The translations under genes were made by a program, and so were the position numbers. A stretch of 64,000 nucleotides of DNA from Bacteroidota bacterium (GTDB lineage: Bacteria; Bacteroidota; Bacteroidia; Cytophagales; Cyclobacteriaceae), in the NCBI GenBank assembly GCA_023417065.1, contig JAEZGH010000057.1, forward strand, positions 1 through 64,000, given 5' to 3'. Below, piece by piece: positions 1 through 7,077 of the stretch. How positions within the stretch are numbered: position 1 is the stretch's first letter; each line of letters starts with the position of its first letter. Under the pieces are notes generated by a model that made no database searches, was not told the origin of the DNA, and was given only the letters and a program-made list of their open reading frames with translations.

Positions 1-874
1 TCCATATTCTTATATTCTTTCCTTCTGCTACACCGGATGCGCTTGGAGTACTCCATTTAACCTTAAACTTTGGGTATTCCAATACATATTCATCGAAATA
101 CTCGTAATCGTATGTATAAACTGATAGAAAATCAAATTTAAAATCTACTCCACGTGTATCATAAGCAATCAGGTATGGTTTCAATTCATCCATTCCAGTC
201 AAAGTCGGATGTGAAAATGGCATAAACCTGCCATCGTTACTAAAAAACTGGGAACGTAAAGCTCCTTCCCCGTTTTTCACATACTTCTCCATTAACGCAT
301 TATAAGCCCTAAGTTCAATTGGAATTTCACTCTCTTTGTGAATATCAGATTCTACAAAATGACTTTGTAAGCTAACTACAAAGTTTTCCGGCTTCTTAAT
401 TTCGTGAAAGAAACCAAATATTTCACCTTTTATTTTTAAACTTCCATCAGCCTGAATATTCCATACACAGCAGTACTTTCCATTAAGCACGAAAATAGAG
501 TCAGCTTCCTGAACGGAGCATTCTTTCTTAAAAGTCCCTATTTCCACTATAGTCGTTTTGCCTAAATTAATGACTTCTTCTGTCTTTCGTTGAAAGGCTT
601 TTATTATTTGTCGTCGAAAAATCTCTTTGTAATAAGTTTCAATATCGTTAATACCTCGTAGCATAGGTTGATAATCATGCATACTGATCGCATTCTCTTC
701 GTAGAGTGCCAAAAAGGTTTTTATGTCATCATTCTTTTCTGCAATCGTTAAGATGGCGGATGATTTCTGAATCCTCTGTTTAAGATCATCTGCTTTTTTG
801 TCAACCTGAGCAAACAAATTATCAACACCTATGAGGCTAAGTGTTACAAGAATAATGAATTTTAAATATCGCAT
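1..874 (-). CDS. Secreted protein with two NTF2-like (SnoaL/DUF4440) domains, 3' end outside window
   Basis: The minus strand is open from an ATG at 874 to the left edge, giving 291 codons without a stop. Residues 1-23 form a signal peptide ending NLFAQ, so the product is exported. Residues ~25-130 and ~175-291 each look like a cone-shaped NTF2/SnoaL domain of the DUF4440 type: a helix with ALYEEN or FFSNDG, a beta stretch, then a segment like GKYCCVWNIQADG or AEGKNIRIW. Such domains usually bind small hydrophobic ligands or act as enzymes of unknown substrate; no catalytic residue is obvious here. The C-terminus is missing. Function is unknown; the fold assignment is by pattern only. Confidence 0.75.
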   Translation of the reverse strand, partial: MRYLKFIILVTLSLIGVDNLFAQVDKKADDLKQRIQKSSAILTIAEKNDDIKTFLALYEENAISMHDYQPMLRGINDIETYYKEIFRRQIIKAFQRKTEEVINLGKTTIVEIGTFKKECSVQEADSIFVLNGKYCCVWNIQADGSLKIKGEIFGFFHEIKKPENFVVSLQSHFVESDIHKESEIPIELRAYNALMEKYVKNGEGALRSQFFSNDGRFMPFSHPTLTGMDELKPYLIAYDTRGVDFKFDFLSVYTYDYEYFDEYVLEYPKFKVKWSTPSASGVAEGKNIRIW

Positions 875-982
875 AACTATTTTGGTATGTGCCATGAATC
901 AGGAAGTAAATCTCTCGATAGTACGAGTCAAAAAAAACTGTCGAAAACGAGTATCTCTAAAATCCATTACCGCCAACAATTT

Positions 983-1041
983 TATACCCGCAATCCGCAG
1001 GTATTCAAAGATAGTAAAAATCGGTTTGAATTGCGGGTATA
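983..1041. repeat. 12-bp perfect inverted repeat next to recombinase remnant
   Basis: TATACCCGCAAT at 983-994 is exactly reversed as ATTGCGGGTATA at 1030-1041, with a 35-nt spacer. It lies between the stop of the recombinase remnant (1073) and the start of the secreted protein gene (874). There is no T-tract on either side, so it is a poor terminator. An old recombination or attachment site is possible but unproven. Confidence 0.5.
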
Positions 1042-1072
1042 TAACTTTTGCAATGAGGTGGTTTTCATAGAT

Positions 1073-1174
1073 TCACTTTAGATTGTCCATTTGACTTTTA
1101 ATCGTACGCATGAATTTGGTGGAGACGTGCGCATAGATCTCCGTCGTGCGCGATGAACTATGGCACAAAAGGTT
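1073..1174 (-). pseudogene. C-terminal remnant of a tyrosine recombinase (integrase)
   Basis: Reading 1174 to 1073 on the minus strand gives 33 residues, NLLCHSSSRTTEIYAHVSTK followed by a basic tail, then TGA. This matches the extreme C-terminus of XerC/D-like phage integrases, where the usual text is LLGHSSSKTTEIYTHVS. The conserved histidine (H of CHSSS) and the tyrosine nucleophile (Y of EIYAHVS) are both present. The usual Gly before His is Cys. A stop codon lies immediately upstream in frame (1175-1177) and no catalytic core is visible, so this is only the tail of a deleted gene. It marks the neighbouring toxin cassettes as part of an old mobile island. Confidence 0.75.
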
Positions 1175-1240
1175 TCATTAATCAAACGCCTCGTATCTTT
1201 GCCCTTTGGAATCTGCAGCCCCACGGGGGCACGCACGGAC

Positions 1241-1310
1241 TATAAGGTTGATAAGGTCGGGGAATTTTTGTTTCCTGGGTTACTAAGGTTGATAAGGTTT
1301 ATAAGGTTGA
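1241..1310 (+). repeat. Dispersed repeat R3, copy 1 (AAGGTTGATAAGG type)
   Basis: Copy 1 begins TATAAGGTTGATAAGG, continues with GGGAATTTTTG and TTTCCTGG, and closes with ACTAAGGTTGATAAGG. The same order of blocks recurs at 47018-47078, and inverted at 46836-46893. It is non-coding and has no transposase. The stretch 875-1500 otherwise holds only the recombinase remnant and the inverted repeat. Confidence 0.6.
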
Positions 1311-1500
1311 GAATGCCTCAACCTGCTACCGGTTCCCTGTTCCCGTGCCGCTGACATGCACTCATTCTCGCCCTCCAACTCACTCTGCCATGTTCGAAGG
1401 CACAAACTTGAAGCTAAAGCAGCAACGATGGAAGAACGGCTACGAGAGCCCTCCATTGCGTGGGCATAATCGCAAACTTTCTAAATGAATGCAGTGTCTA

Positions 1501-1631
1501 AAGGAATATTCCTGCCCCGTGGATTGTTTGCCTGGCGTTGCCTGCAAGCGTTACGGCTTTCGTCGAGATCCATCGGCTCAACGCGCCACCCCCTCCGCCT
1601 CTGGATTCACTGCAGCTTTTTTAAATGGAAC
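1501..1631 (+). repeat. Direct repeat R1, left copy, flanking Panacea/MqsR-like cassette
   Basis: About 131 bp beginning AAGGAATATT and ending AAATGGAAC. Most bases are identical to 3152-3283 in the same orientation, including long exact blocks such as CTGGCGTTGCCTGCAAG and CCTCTGGATTCACTGC. It stops 8 bp from the stop codon of the antitoxin gene at 1640. Neither copy encodes a recognisable protein. Confidence 0.8.
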
Positions 1632-1639
1632 TCCTCTCT

Positions 1640-2650
1640 TCATTGTATCGCTTGCAACTCAAACGCGTACTTTTGGTAGCTGATCAATGCGTGTTCTGAT
1701 TCATTCTCTCTCCACGCTTTTTCTTTATGGCTGATGTCTACTATTTGCCTGGTGTTGCACCTGCCAAATTTGTTGACCACATCTTCAAGTGTTTTCAATT
1801 CTACTTCAGAGAAAGCATTTGTCTCGAATTTCCTGATCGCGGTAATTGCCTCCCCATAGTTCCCATCATTGAATTCGATAAAATTGACCATTGTTAATTC
1901 ATCATCCTTTAGTTTCACGTAGAGCTTGTCGTACTCTGCCGGCACGGGTCCGAATGGAATGGCGCGATAGGCGATGCCACTGATTGAATATCCTGAACGC
2001 TTGTAGTTGAGAAAATCACTATAGAATAAAAGCTTGTTCAACTTTGTCTTCCAGAGTTCATTTACATGTTTGGAGAAATAGGCAATCATCAAGGCTATAC
2101 GCTCCAGCGACGGCTTCCGATAGCCTGTGTATTGAGTAGGTTTCGCATGACTGAAAATTTGTTCAGTGAACAAGGTTTCCCAACTATTGTTTCTGTTTTT
2201 CTCGATCAGCTCGTCAACGCGATCTGAAAATTTCTTGTACTCCCTTTCTGTTAACACGGCTCTGCTGTCGTCCAGGAACTTCTTAAATTCCTCCGGATCT
2301 TTAGCCGCTTGAATCAATCGGCCACTTGCAACGGTAGGTATATCCCCTGCCTCGTACTGCCTGTAGCTGTTGACTCCAAAACCCAATATCTCCGACATTT
2401 TTGTAGCCGACACACCATATTGCTCACGGATTTCTTTTATCTCATCCGGAAACGGGACGCCATATTTTTCCCGATACTGATTGTACAACTGATTCACATT
2501 GATTTGGTCCAGCTCGTCAGTTGTAAACTCCTCGCCAGTGTCATTACACTTGTAAAAGAACTGCATTACCGAGAATACGTCCTTTCTGAATTCGAGTTCT
2601 TTGTTCTCAAACTGAAGAGTCGCCTCTCCATCTGTGAATGGACTTTTCAT
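1640..2650 (-). CDS. HTH/Panacea (SocA-like) domain antitoxin
   Basis: 336 aa from ATG 2650. Residues ~60-110 form a helix-turn-helix of the MqsA/XRE type (IREQYGVSATKMSEILGFG, then RQYEAGDIPT). Residues ~180-310 match the Panacea domain (DUF4065, SocA), with RIALMIAYFSK, TKLNKLLFYSDF and AYRAIPFGPVPAEYDKLY. Panacea domains are antitoxin modules found with many unrelated toxins, and the HTH suggests operon autorepression. The small gene just upstream (10 bp between stop and start) is the presumed toxin. The unit is transcribed leftward and sits between the two R1 repeats. The family is recognised with confidence; the pairing is inferred from adjacency. Confidence 0.85.
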   Translation of the reverse strand: MKSPFTDGEATLQFENKELEFRKDVFSVMQFFYKCNDTGEEFTTDELDQINVNQLYNQYREKYGVPFPDEIKEIREQYGVSATKMSEILGFGVNSYRQYEAGDIPTVASGRLIQAAKDPEEFKKFLDDSRAVLTEREYKKFSDRVDELIEKNRNNSWETLFTEQIFSHAKPTQYTGYRKPSLERIALMIAYFSKHVNELWKTKLNKLLFYSDFLNYKRSGYSISGIAYRAIPFGPVPAEYDKLYVKLKDDELTMVNFIEFNDGNYGEAITAIRKFETNAFSEVELKTLEDVVNKFGRCNTRQIVDISHKEKAWRENESEHALISYQKYAFELQAIQ

Positions 2651-2659
2651 AATGATTAT

Positions 2660-3001
2660 TTATATATATGGGTACTCAATTGCCCTCTCGGCAAGATGAA
2701 ATGATATGCAGATTACCGGCTTATTCATCATCCCGATGGTGATCTTGATGTACACTTCTTTTTGCCTTAGTAACTTGCCAAATTCCCACAAATCAGGCCC
2801 GTTGTCGGAATCCTTTTTGGGGCCACGGAAATAGTCTTCAACCGCTAACTCTTTCAGTAATTGCTTCCGGTTTACCGGGGTTATTTCCAGATCAATCAGC
2901 GTCTGGAGGTTCTTGTCTCTTTCCAGAAAAACCACGTCGAAGACCTCCATTTTGGCCTTGAACGTACTCAAAAACGCTTCTACTTCTGATTTGGACGCCA
3001 T
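2660..3001 (-). CDS. MqsR-like toxin of a Panacea toxin-antitoxin pair
   Basis: 113 aa from ATG 3001; a TTG lies one codon further upstream. The C-terminal half contains EVYIKITIGMMNKPVICISF, which resembles the VYLKIT...VLIVSF strands of MqsR/RelE-fold mRNA interferases. The N-terminal half (VEAFLSTFKAKMEVFDVVFL and VNRKQLLKELAVEDYFRGP) fits the MqsR-family layout, where helices precede a small sheet. It is the first gene of the leftward pair and lies 9 bp before the Panacea antitoxin. The toxin-first order is usual for mqsRA. Catalytic residues cannot be assigned by eye, so the family call is moderate. The region upstream has a weak -7-like TCTATTTG just before the ATG. Confidence 0.6.
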   Translation of the reverse strand: MASKSEVEAFLSTFKAKMEVFDVVFLERDKNLQTLIDLEITPVNRKQLLKELAVEDYFRGPKKDSDNGPDLWEFGKLLRQKEVYIKITIGMMNKPVICISFHLAERAIEYPYI

Positions 3002-3151
3002 CAAATAGAATTAGCATAACCAAATTTAGATAGCTTAACAGAAATTACAACGAATTAGTTGTAGGATTAGCGCCTTCCATCGATAAATTAAACCAATTGA
3101 TTCGTTCTGATGGTCGACTGCTATCATAAAAGTACCAGAAACTCAATATTG

Positions 3152-3283
3152 AAGGAATATTCACCTGCCTGTGGATTGTTCTCCTGGCGTTGCCTGCAAG
3201 TTTTACGCGTGTGCCGGGATCCATCGGCTCAACCCACATCCCCCTCCGCCTCTGGATTCACTGCCGCTTTTTTTAAGTGGAAC
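3152..3283 (+). repeat. Direct repeat R1, right copy
   Basis: About 132 bp, in the same orientation as the copy at 1501-1631. Exact shared blocks include GGATCCATCGGCTCAAC-like and CCTCTGGATTCACTGC text and a terminal run of T then AAGTGGAAC. It ends the cassette that carries the Panacea and MqsR-like genes. Confidence 0.8.
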
Positions 3284-3327
3284 GGTCAGGGTTCAGTTAC
3301 GCGAAAGCGCCAGCTACTATCCGAGCT

Positions 3328-3407
3328 CCCTTCTCCGTCGCGGAGAAGGGTCGGGGATGAGGTGATTCCAACATGAAAGGCGGGTGCCCGCTATTTTGTA
3401 TCGCAAA
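3328..3407 (+). repeat. Direct repeat R2, left copy, with a 10-bp hairpin
   Basis: CCCTTCTCCG (3328-3337) and CGGAGAAGGG (3341-3350) form a perfect hairpin with loop TCG. The following text GGGGATGAGGTGATTCCAA, then CGCTATTTTGTATCGCAAA, recurs at 4892-4945. The two copies are direct and bracket the XRE/ImmA-IrrE cassette. Confidence 0.7.
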
Positions 3408-3519
3408 GCTTTTCCTAGCCTGGTCAGTGCCAGGAATGTGTTACACCAATCTAGTGTCTCTTGATTAATATGAACAATATGTAACACACATTATGGCTTC
3501 CAGGAACCCAAATGCACTT

Positions 3520-3550
3520 TTTGATGTTACACAAATTATAAGTACTTTTG
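3520..3550 (+). promoter_or_regulatory. Bacteroidota sigma-A promoter for the XRE/ImmA cassette
   Basis: TTTG at 3520-3523 and TACTTTTG at 3543-3550 are separated by 19 bp, matching the Bacteroidota TTTG-N19-TAnnTTTG consensus exactly. The start codon of the XRE gene follows at 3572. Confidence 0.75.
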
Positions 3551-3571
3551 CATCCATCGAATCCCAGCGAC

Positions 3572-3928
3572 ATGACGACCCAAGAAAAAATCCGCAAGAA
3601 CCTGGCGACGTTGCGAAGCAGAAGAGGTTTATCGCAGGAAGAAGTTGCCGCTTATCTTAAAGTCAGCCGCCCGTTAATCAGTTACTATGAAAGCGGCGAA
3701 CGCGAAATCCCTCTCCTCCACTTAGAAAAACTATCTGACCTCTTCGGAGTGGAAGTTTCTGATCTAATGAGCGATGAATCTGAATTGCAGCAAGCAAATT
3801 TTGCCTTCGCATTTAGAACGAATGGATTGACCGAATCGGACCTTCAAAGCATCGCCGATTTTCAGAAGATCGTTAAGAATTATTTGAAACTGAAATCCAT
3901 TAAAGATGGCAGGAAAAAAAGCAATTGA
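3572..3928 (+). CDS. XRE-family helix-turn-helix regulator
   Basis: 118 aa from ATG 3572; a TTG start at 3548 is unlikely because it lies inside the -7 box. Residues ~5-60 are a clear XRE HTH (LRSRRGLSQEEVAAYLKVSR, then ISYYESGEREIP and LEKLSDLFGVEVSDLM). It is probably the autorepressor and antitoxin-like partner of the downstream metallopeptidase, whose start overlaps it by 23 bp, so translation is likely coupled. ImmA/IrrE peptidases typically cleave such XRE repressors, a known pairing in mobile elements and toxin-antitoxin modules. Confidence 0.85.
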   Translation: MTTQEKIRKNLATLRSRRGLSQEEVAAYLKVSRPLISYYESGEREIPLLHLEKLSDLFGVEVSDLMSDESELQQANFAFAFRTNGLTESDLQSIADFQKIVKNYLKLKSIKDGRKKSN

Positions 3929-4649
3929 ATCAGAGATAGAGAAGAAAGCCATCGACTTCAGGCAACAGAATGGATTTAGTTCAACCGAACCGGTCCATCT
4001 GAAAAGCCTGCTACTACAGAAGAACATCCTTTCGGTTTTTCGTCCTTTGAGTGATGATTTTTCGGGAATGGCTCTGAAGATTGGTAGCAGTCGTTTTATG
4101 ATGGTGAACACAGAGCAAAGTCAAGGGAAGCAACATTTCACGATTGCCCATGAACTGTATCACTTATGCATCCAGGACAACTTCACCTCGCAACAATGTA
4201 AAACTGGAAGCTTTGATACAAAGGACATCGAAGAATACAAAGCTGATTTGTTTGCGGCCTTCTTCCTCCTTCCCTCGGAAGGCATCAAGAAAATGATCCC
4301 TACCGAAGAATTGGCACGCAATGCTGAGATTTCAATTCAAACAATTCTTAAGATCGAACAATTTTATAGTGTATCCAGAAGCGCTCTTCTATATAGACTT
4401 AAAGCACTTGGTTTCATCAACTCAGCAATTTATGATAGATACTCCAGGGATGTTATAAAAAATGCGCTTTCCTATGGCTACCCTGTAGCCCTCTACAGGA
4501 AAGCAGCGGAACAGTCAGTTATAGGAGACTATGGAGTATTGGCGCAACAGCTTTTCTCCTCAGGCGAAATTTCTGAATCTCACTATTATGAATTGATGAA
4601 TGCAATTGGCGTAAACCCATTAGAGGAAGAGACTGAAAATGGATTCTAG
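3906..4649 (+). CDS. ImmA/IrrE family metallopeptidase
   Basis: 247 aa from ATG 3906. The zinc motif HELYH lies in FTIAHELYHLCI (residues ~75-90), and a downstream acidic ligand is plausible in EEYKADLFAAFFLLP, the standard ImmA/IrrE continuation. Members (COG2856) cleave XRE repressors to release expression of a linked gene. The target here is probably the XRE protein just upstream. The 3' end overlaps the start of a broken PIN-like gene by 11 bp, so the three genes formed one unit. The peptidase itself looks intact. Confidence 0.85.
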   Translation: MAGKKAIESEIEKKAIDFRQQNGFSSTEPVHLKSLLLQKNILSVFRPLSDDFSGMALKIGSSRFMMVNTEQSQGKQHFTIAHELYHLCIQDNFTSQQCKTGSFDTKDIEEYKADLFAAFFLLPSEGIKKMIPTEELARNAEISIQTILKIEQFYSVSRSALLYRLKALGFINSAIYDRYSRDVIKNALSYGYPVALYRKAAEQSVIGDYGVLAQQLFSSGEISESHYYELMNAIGVNPLEEETENGF

Positions 4650-4877
4650 GATTGTATACATTCTACTGGATGCTGATGTAATTATCCATTTTAAAAAGCA
4701 GATCGCCTAAGCGTACTGCAACAACTGTACAAAGGACGACTCCTCGTGCTCGATTTAGTCCTTGAGGAACTTATGAGAAATAAGACAATAGCTCCTCACG
4801 TGGAGAATTTCTTACGTTTTAAAATTATCCAAGAGTATACCTTTCCATCACAAGACAAGCAAATATTTAAAGAGTAA
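4639..4877 (+). pseudogene. Broken PIN-like third gene of the XRE/ImmA cassette
   Basis: ATG 4639 gives MDSRIVYILLDADVIIHFKK and then stops at 4708-4710. From 4698 another frame continues as ADRLSVLQQLYKGRLLVLDL, then an EELMRN-containing stretch, to TAA 4875-4877. Adding one A to the A5 run at 4693-4697 joins both parts into one ~80-aa reading frame. The start LLDADVIIHF carries the first acidic motif of PIN ribonucleases. A full PIN domain is ~130-180 aa, so the 3' half is also missing, and repeat R2 begins 14 bp later. It is probably an inactivated toxin. A sequencing error at the homopolymer would explain the frameshift but not the truncation. Confidence 0.65.
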
Positions 4878-4891
4878 GCCTTTCTAAGGCA

Positions 4892-4945
4892 AAGGGTTGG
4901 GGATGAGGTGATTCCAAGCCAGGCGCACGCTATTTGCATCGCAAA
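4892..4945 (+). repeat. Direct repeat R2, right copy
   Basis: GGGGATGAGGTGATTCCAA (4898-4916) is identical to the left copy, followed by a shortened GC-rich section and GCATCGCAAA. It sits right after the truncated PIN-like gene, consistent with a recombination or deletion endpoint. Confidence 0.7.
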
Positions 4946-4994
4946 CCGTTCTATGTTAGATACTCGTTTAAAATCAGGAACGAGAAGTCAGAAA

Positions 4995-5399
4995 TCACAC
5001 CGTATAGTGGTGCCCACTGAATGGATTGACACACGGCCTAACCCGTGGATCATATAGCGCGATGTACTTCACAACGCGGGTGTCGTCCATGTTGTTTTGG
5101 AAGTAGTCGGTAGAAAGGAGGTATACGTTGATGAGCTTGCGGATCTTCAGTGACCGCTTTGACGACAGTGCCAGCGCCGCATAGCCATACAGAGACGCCT
5201 TCTTCGCGGTGCTTATATTTTTAGTGTAGTCCGCGACAAACTGGTCGAGGCCGTTGGGGTCCAGCTTGAGGAAACTTAGTTCACTCTGGATCTTGTTCGA
5301 TACCGCGTCCTTCAGGGAAGTGCTGAAAAACACAGCGCCGAGTCCGGCGATAGCACCACCGGCTCCTGTTATCCTCCAGATGAATTTTCTCCTTTTCAT
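4995..5399 (-). CDS. Small subunit of a GMC-type dehydrogenase (twin-arginine signal)
   Basis: 134 aa from ATG 5399; an in-frame TTG lies two codons upstream. The N-terminus MKRRKFIWRITGAGGAIAGL has an RR pair followed by a hydrophobic segment, resembling a twin-arginine signal or anchor. Its start is 2 bp after the stop of the flavin subunit. FAD-dependent sugar and alcohol dehydrogenases commonly pair a catalytic GMC subunit with a small TAT-exported subunit that carries it across the membrane, so this is the inferred role. No cofactor motif is seen. It could equally be an unrelated exported protein. Confidence 0.6.
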   Translation of the reverse strand: MKRRKFIWRITGAGGAIAGLGAVFFSTSLKDAVSNKIQSELSFLKLDPNGLDQFVADYTKNISTAKKASLYGYAALALSSKRSLKIRKLINVYLLSTDYFQNNMDDTRVVKYIALYDPRVRPCVNPFSGHHYTV

Positions 5400-5401
5400 G
5401 A

Positions 5402-6832
5402 TCAAAACGATTTATCAGCGGTGTAGAGCGACAAGGCAGAGAGTGTCAACGTAGGATTGTTGGGTGTCACTGTGGTGAACGACCCGCTGCCCAGCACAAA
5501 CAGATTTCGATAGCGGTGATGCATCAGGTTTTTGTCTGTCACGCCCAGATCGGGATTGTTATGCATGCGCGTAGTGCCGATGATGTGGGCCTCGGTTTTG
5601 AAGGGCTCCATGTATTCGATGCTTTCCACGGGCAGACACGACAGCAACTCGGGCAGCTTCTTCTTCATTTGTGCCACCGCTTTGCGCGTGTAGTCTGAGA
5701 TTCCTTCAAACCGCACCACGGGGATCAATGGATCTTTGCCGCGGGCTACATAGTTGCGTTCCTCCGGAAGGTCTTCAAATACCATGCGGTATGTGATCAG
5801 GTTGCGCCACTTGCCGCGGTCCACGCGTATATAAGGTGCGTTATTCGATTCCATCAGACAGGCTGCGTACTCACGCCGGTGTTCGCCGTCGTAGAGCATG
5901 TATCCATTGGCGTTCACCCATGTCGTGCCTCCCACGTTGGCGAGGTTATCGAGATTTACGATGACGTCCATGCCGAACTGTTCGGAGAGCCCTTTGCCTG
6001 TCAGGGGGTGGGTGTCGTCTGAGTTTAACAATAGGTTTGCATTGAACAGCGCGTTGGCACCCAGGACCACAACATCGCCCTGCGCTTTGTGTTCCTTGCC
6101 ATCACGGATATACGTCACATCTTTGGCGATGCCCTGCTCAAGGGTCAGGTTCAGGACGTGGGCGCCGTAGATGAGTTCCACGCGCGGGTCAGTGTAGACC
6201 GTGAATCCGGAGTTTTCGATCGTGAACTTTGCATCCACGGGACATACCGAACACGCTGCGTTCGCACAGCATGCGCCACGGGTAGAAGTGGCACGGCTGG
6301 CCCGCGCCGTAGGCTGATTCATATACAGGTTGCCGTATCGCTCCTTCATGATCTTATCCACAGTGGAGAGGCGATGTGGCGGCAAAGGGTACTTGGTGCT
6401 TTTGGGGAAAAGCGTTTCATCGGGACCTGAAATATTCATCAGGTCTTCAACTTCAGCGTAGTAAGGCTCGAGGTCGTCGTACTGAATAGGCCAGTCTTCG
6501 GCAACGCCATACAGTGTTTTCATGTTGAAGTCGGAAGGCAGGAACCGCGGCGTGCAACCATACCAGCAGTTGGAGCTTCCGCCAAAGCCCAAAGTGAAGA
6601 GCCAGTGCTTGTCAGGTGTCTCGTTGATAAATGCAGCCTGGGGATTTTCGTTTTGGTCGGAGTACAGATCATTCCCTTTGAACATACGTGTACGTTCGGC
6701 GCGGGGAATGAAGTAGCCTCTTTCAAGGACAAGTATACGAACGTTCTCCTTCGCCTTACTAAGGTACTTGTGAAGGAAGAACGTTGATGCGAAGCCGGTA
6801 CCAACTACAACGAGATCATATCGTCCTGACAT
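5402..6832 (-). CDS. GMC family FAD-dependent oxidoreductase
   Basis: 476 aa from ATG 6832. The N-terminal FAD-binding fold shows VVVGTGFASTFFLHKYL followed by the acidic LVLERG strand end. The C-terminal GMC domain has HIIGTTRM and FVLGSGSFTTVTPNNPTLT. No signal peptide of its own is present. A cysteine cluster ACCANAACSVCP near residue 200 has spacing C-C-x4-C, the spacing I recall for the 3Fe-4S ligands of bacterial FAD-glucose dehydrogenase, so an iron-sulfur relay is possible. The gene is followed by the TAT-like small subunit. A periplasmic sugar or polyol dehydrogenase is the best guess; the substrate is unknown, and no cytochrome subunit is adjacent. Confidence 0.85.
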   Translation of the reverse strand: MSGRYDLVVVGTGFASTFFLHKYLSKAKENVRILVLERGYFIPRAERTRMFKGNDLYSDQNENPQAAFINETPDKHWLFTLGFGGSSNCWYGCTPRFLPSDFNMKTLYGVAEDWPIQYDDLEPYYAEVEDLMNISGPDETLFPKSTKYPLPPHRLSTVDKIMKERYGNLYMNQPTARASRATSTRGACCANAACSVCPVDAKFTIENSGFTVYTDPRVELIYGAHVLNLTLEQGIAKDVTYIRDGKEHKAQGDVVVLGANALFNANLLLNSDDTHPLTGKGLSEQFGMDVIVNLDNLANVGGTTWVNANGYMLYDGEHRREYAACLMESNNAPYIRVDRGKWRNLITYRMVFEDLPEERNYVARGKDPLIPVVRFEGISDYTRKAVAQMKKKLPELLSCLPVESIEYMEPFKTEAHIIGTTRMHNNPDLGVTDKNLMHHRYRNLFVLGSGSFTTVTPNNPTLTLSALSLYTADKSF

Positions 6833-7077
6833 CAATGACAATGGGGGTTAGTGCGCGCAAGGCTGCTATTATGCGATTTATTTTCTAACATGTTCAAGGA
6901 GACTCCTCAGCCTCGTTCGTCATATCCTGTTAACACCACCCTGTTCTGCCAACCCCGGATGCAGGCCCTGACATCATTATGAACGATCATTATTGATGCG
7001 AATTTAAAGTAACGCAAATTATCGCAAAGGCGCTAACGCAATGGCGATTCTGACCATATTTCGCATCAGCTGCCTCA

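Noticed and set aside
831..1081. Two overlapping + strand ORFs of 64-79 codons
   Set aside because: They run against the secreted NTF2-like gene (1-874) and the recombinase remnant, have no protein-family features and are rich in rare combinations expected by chance.
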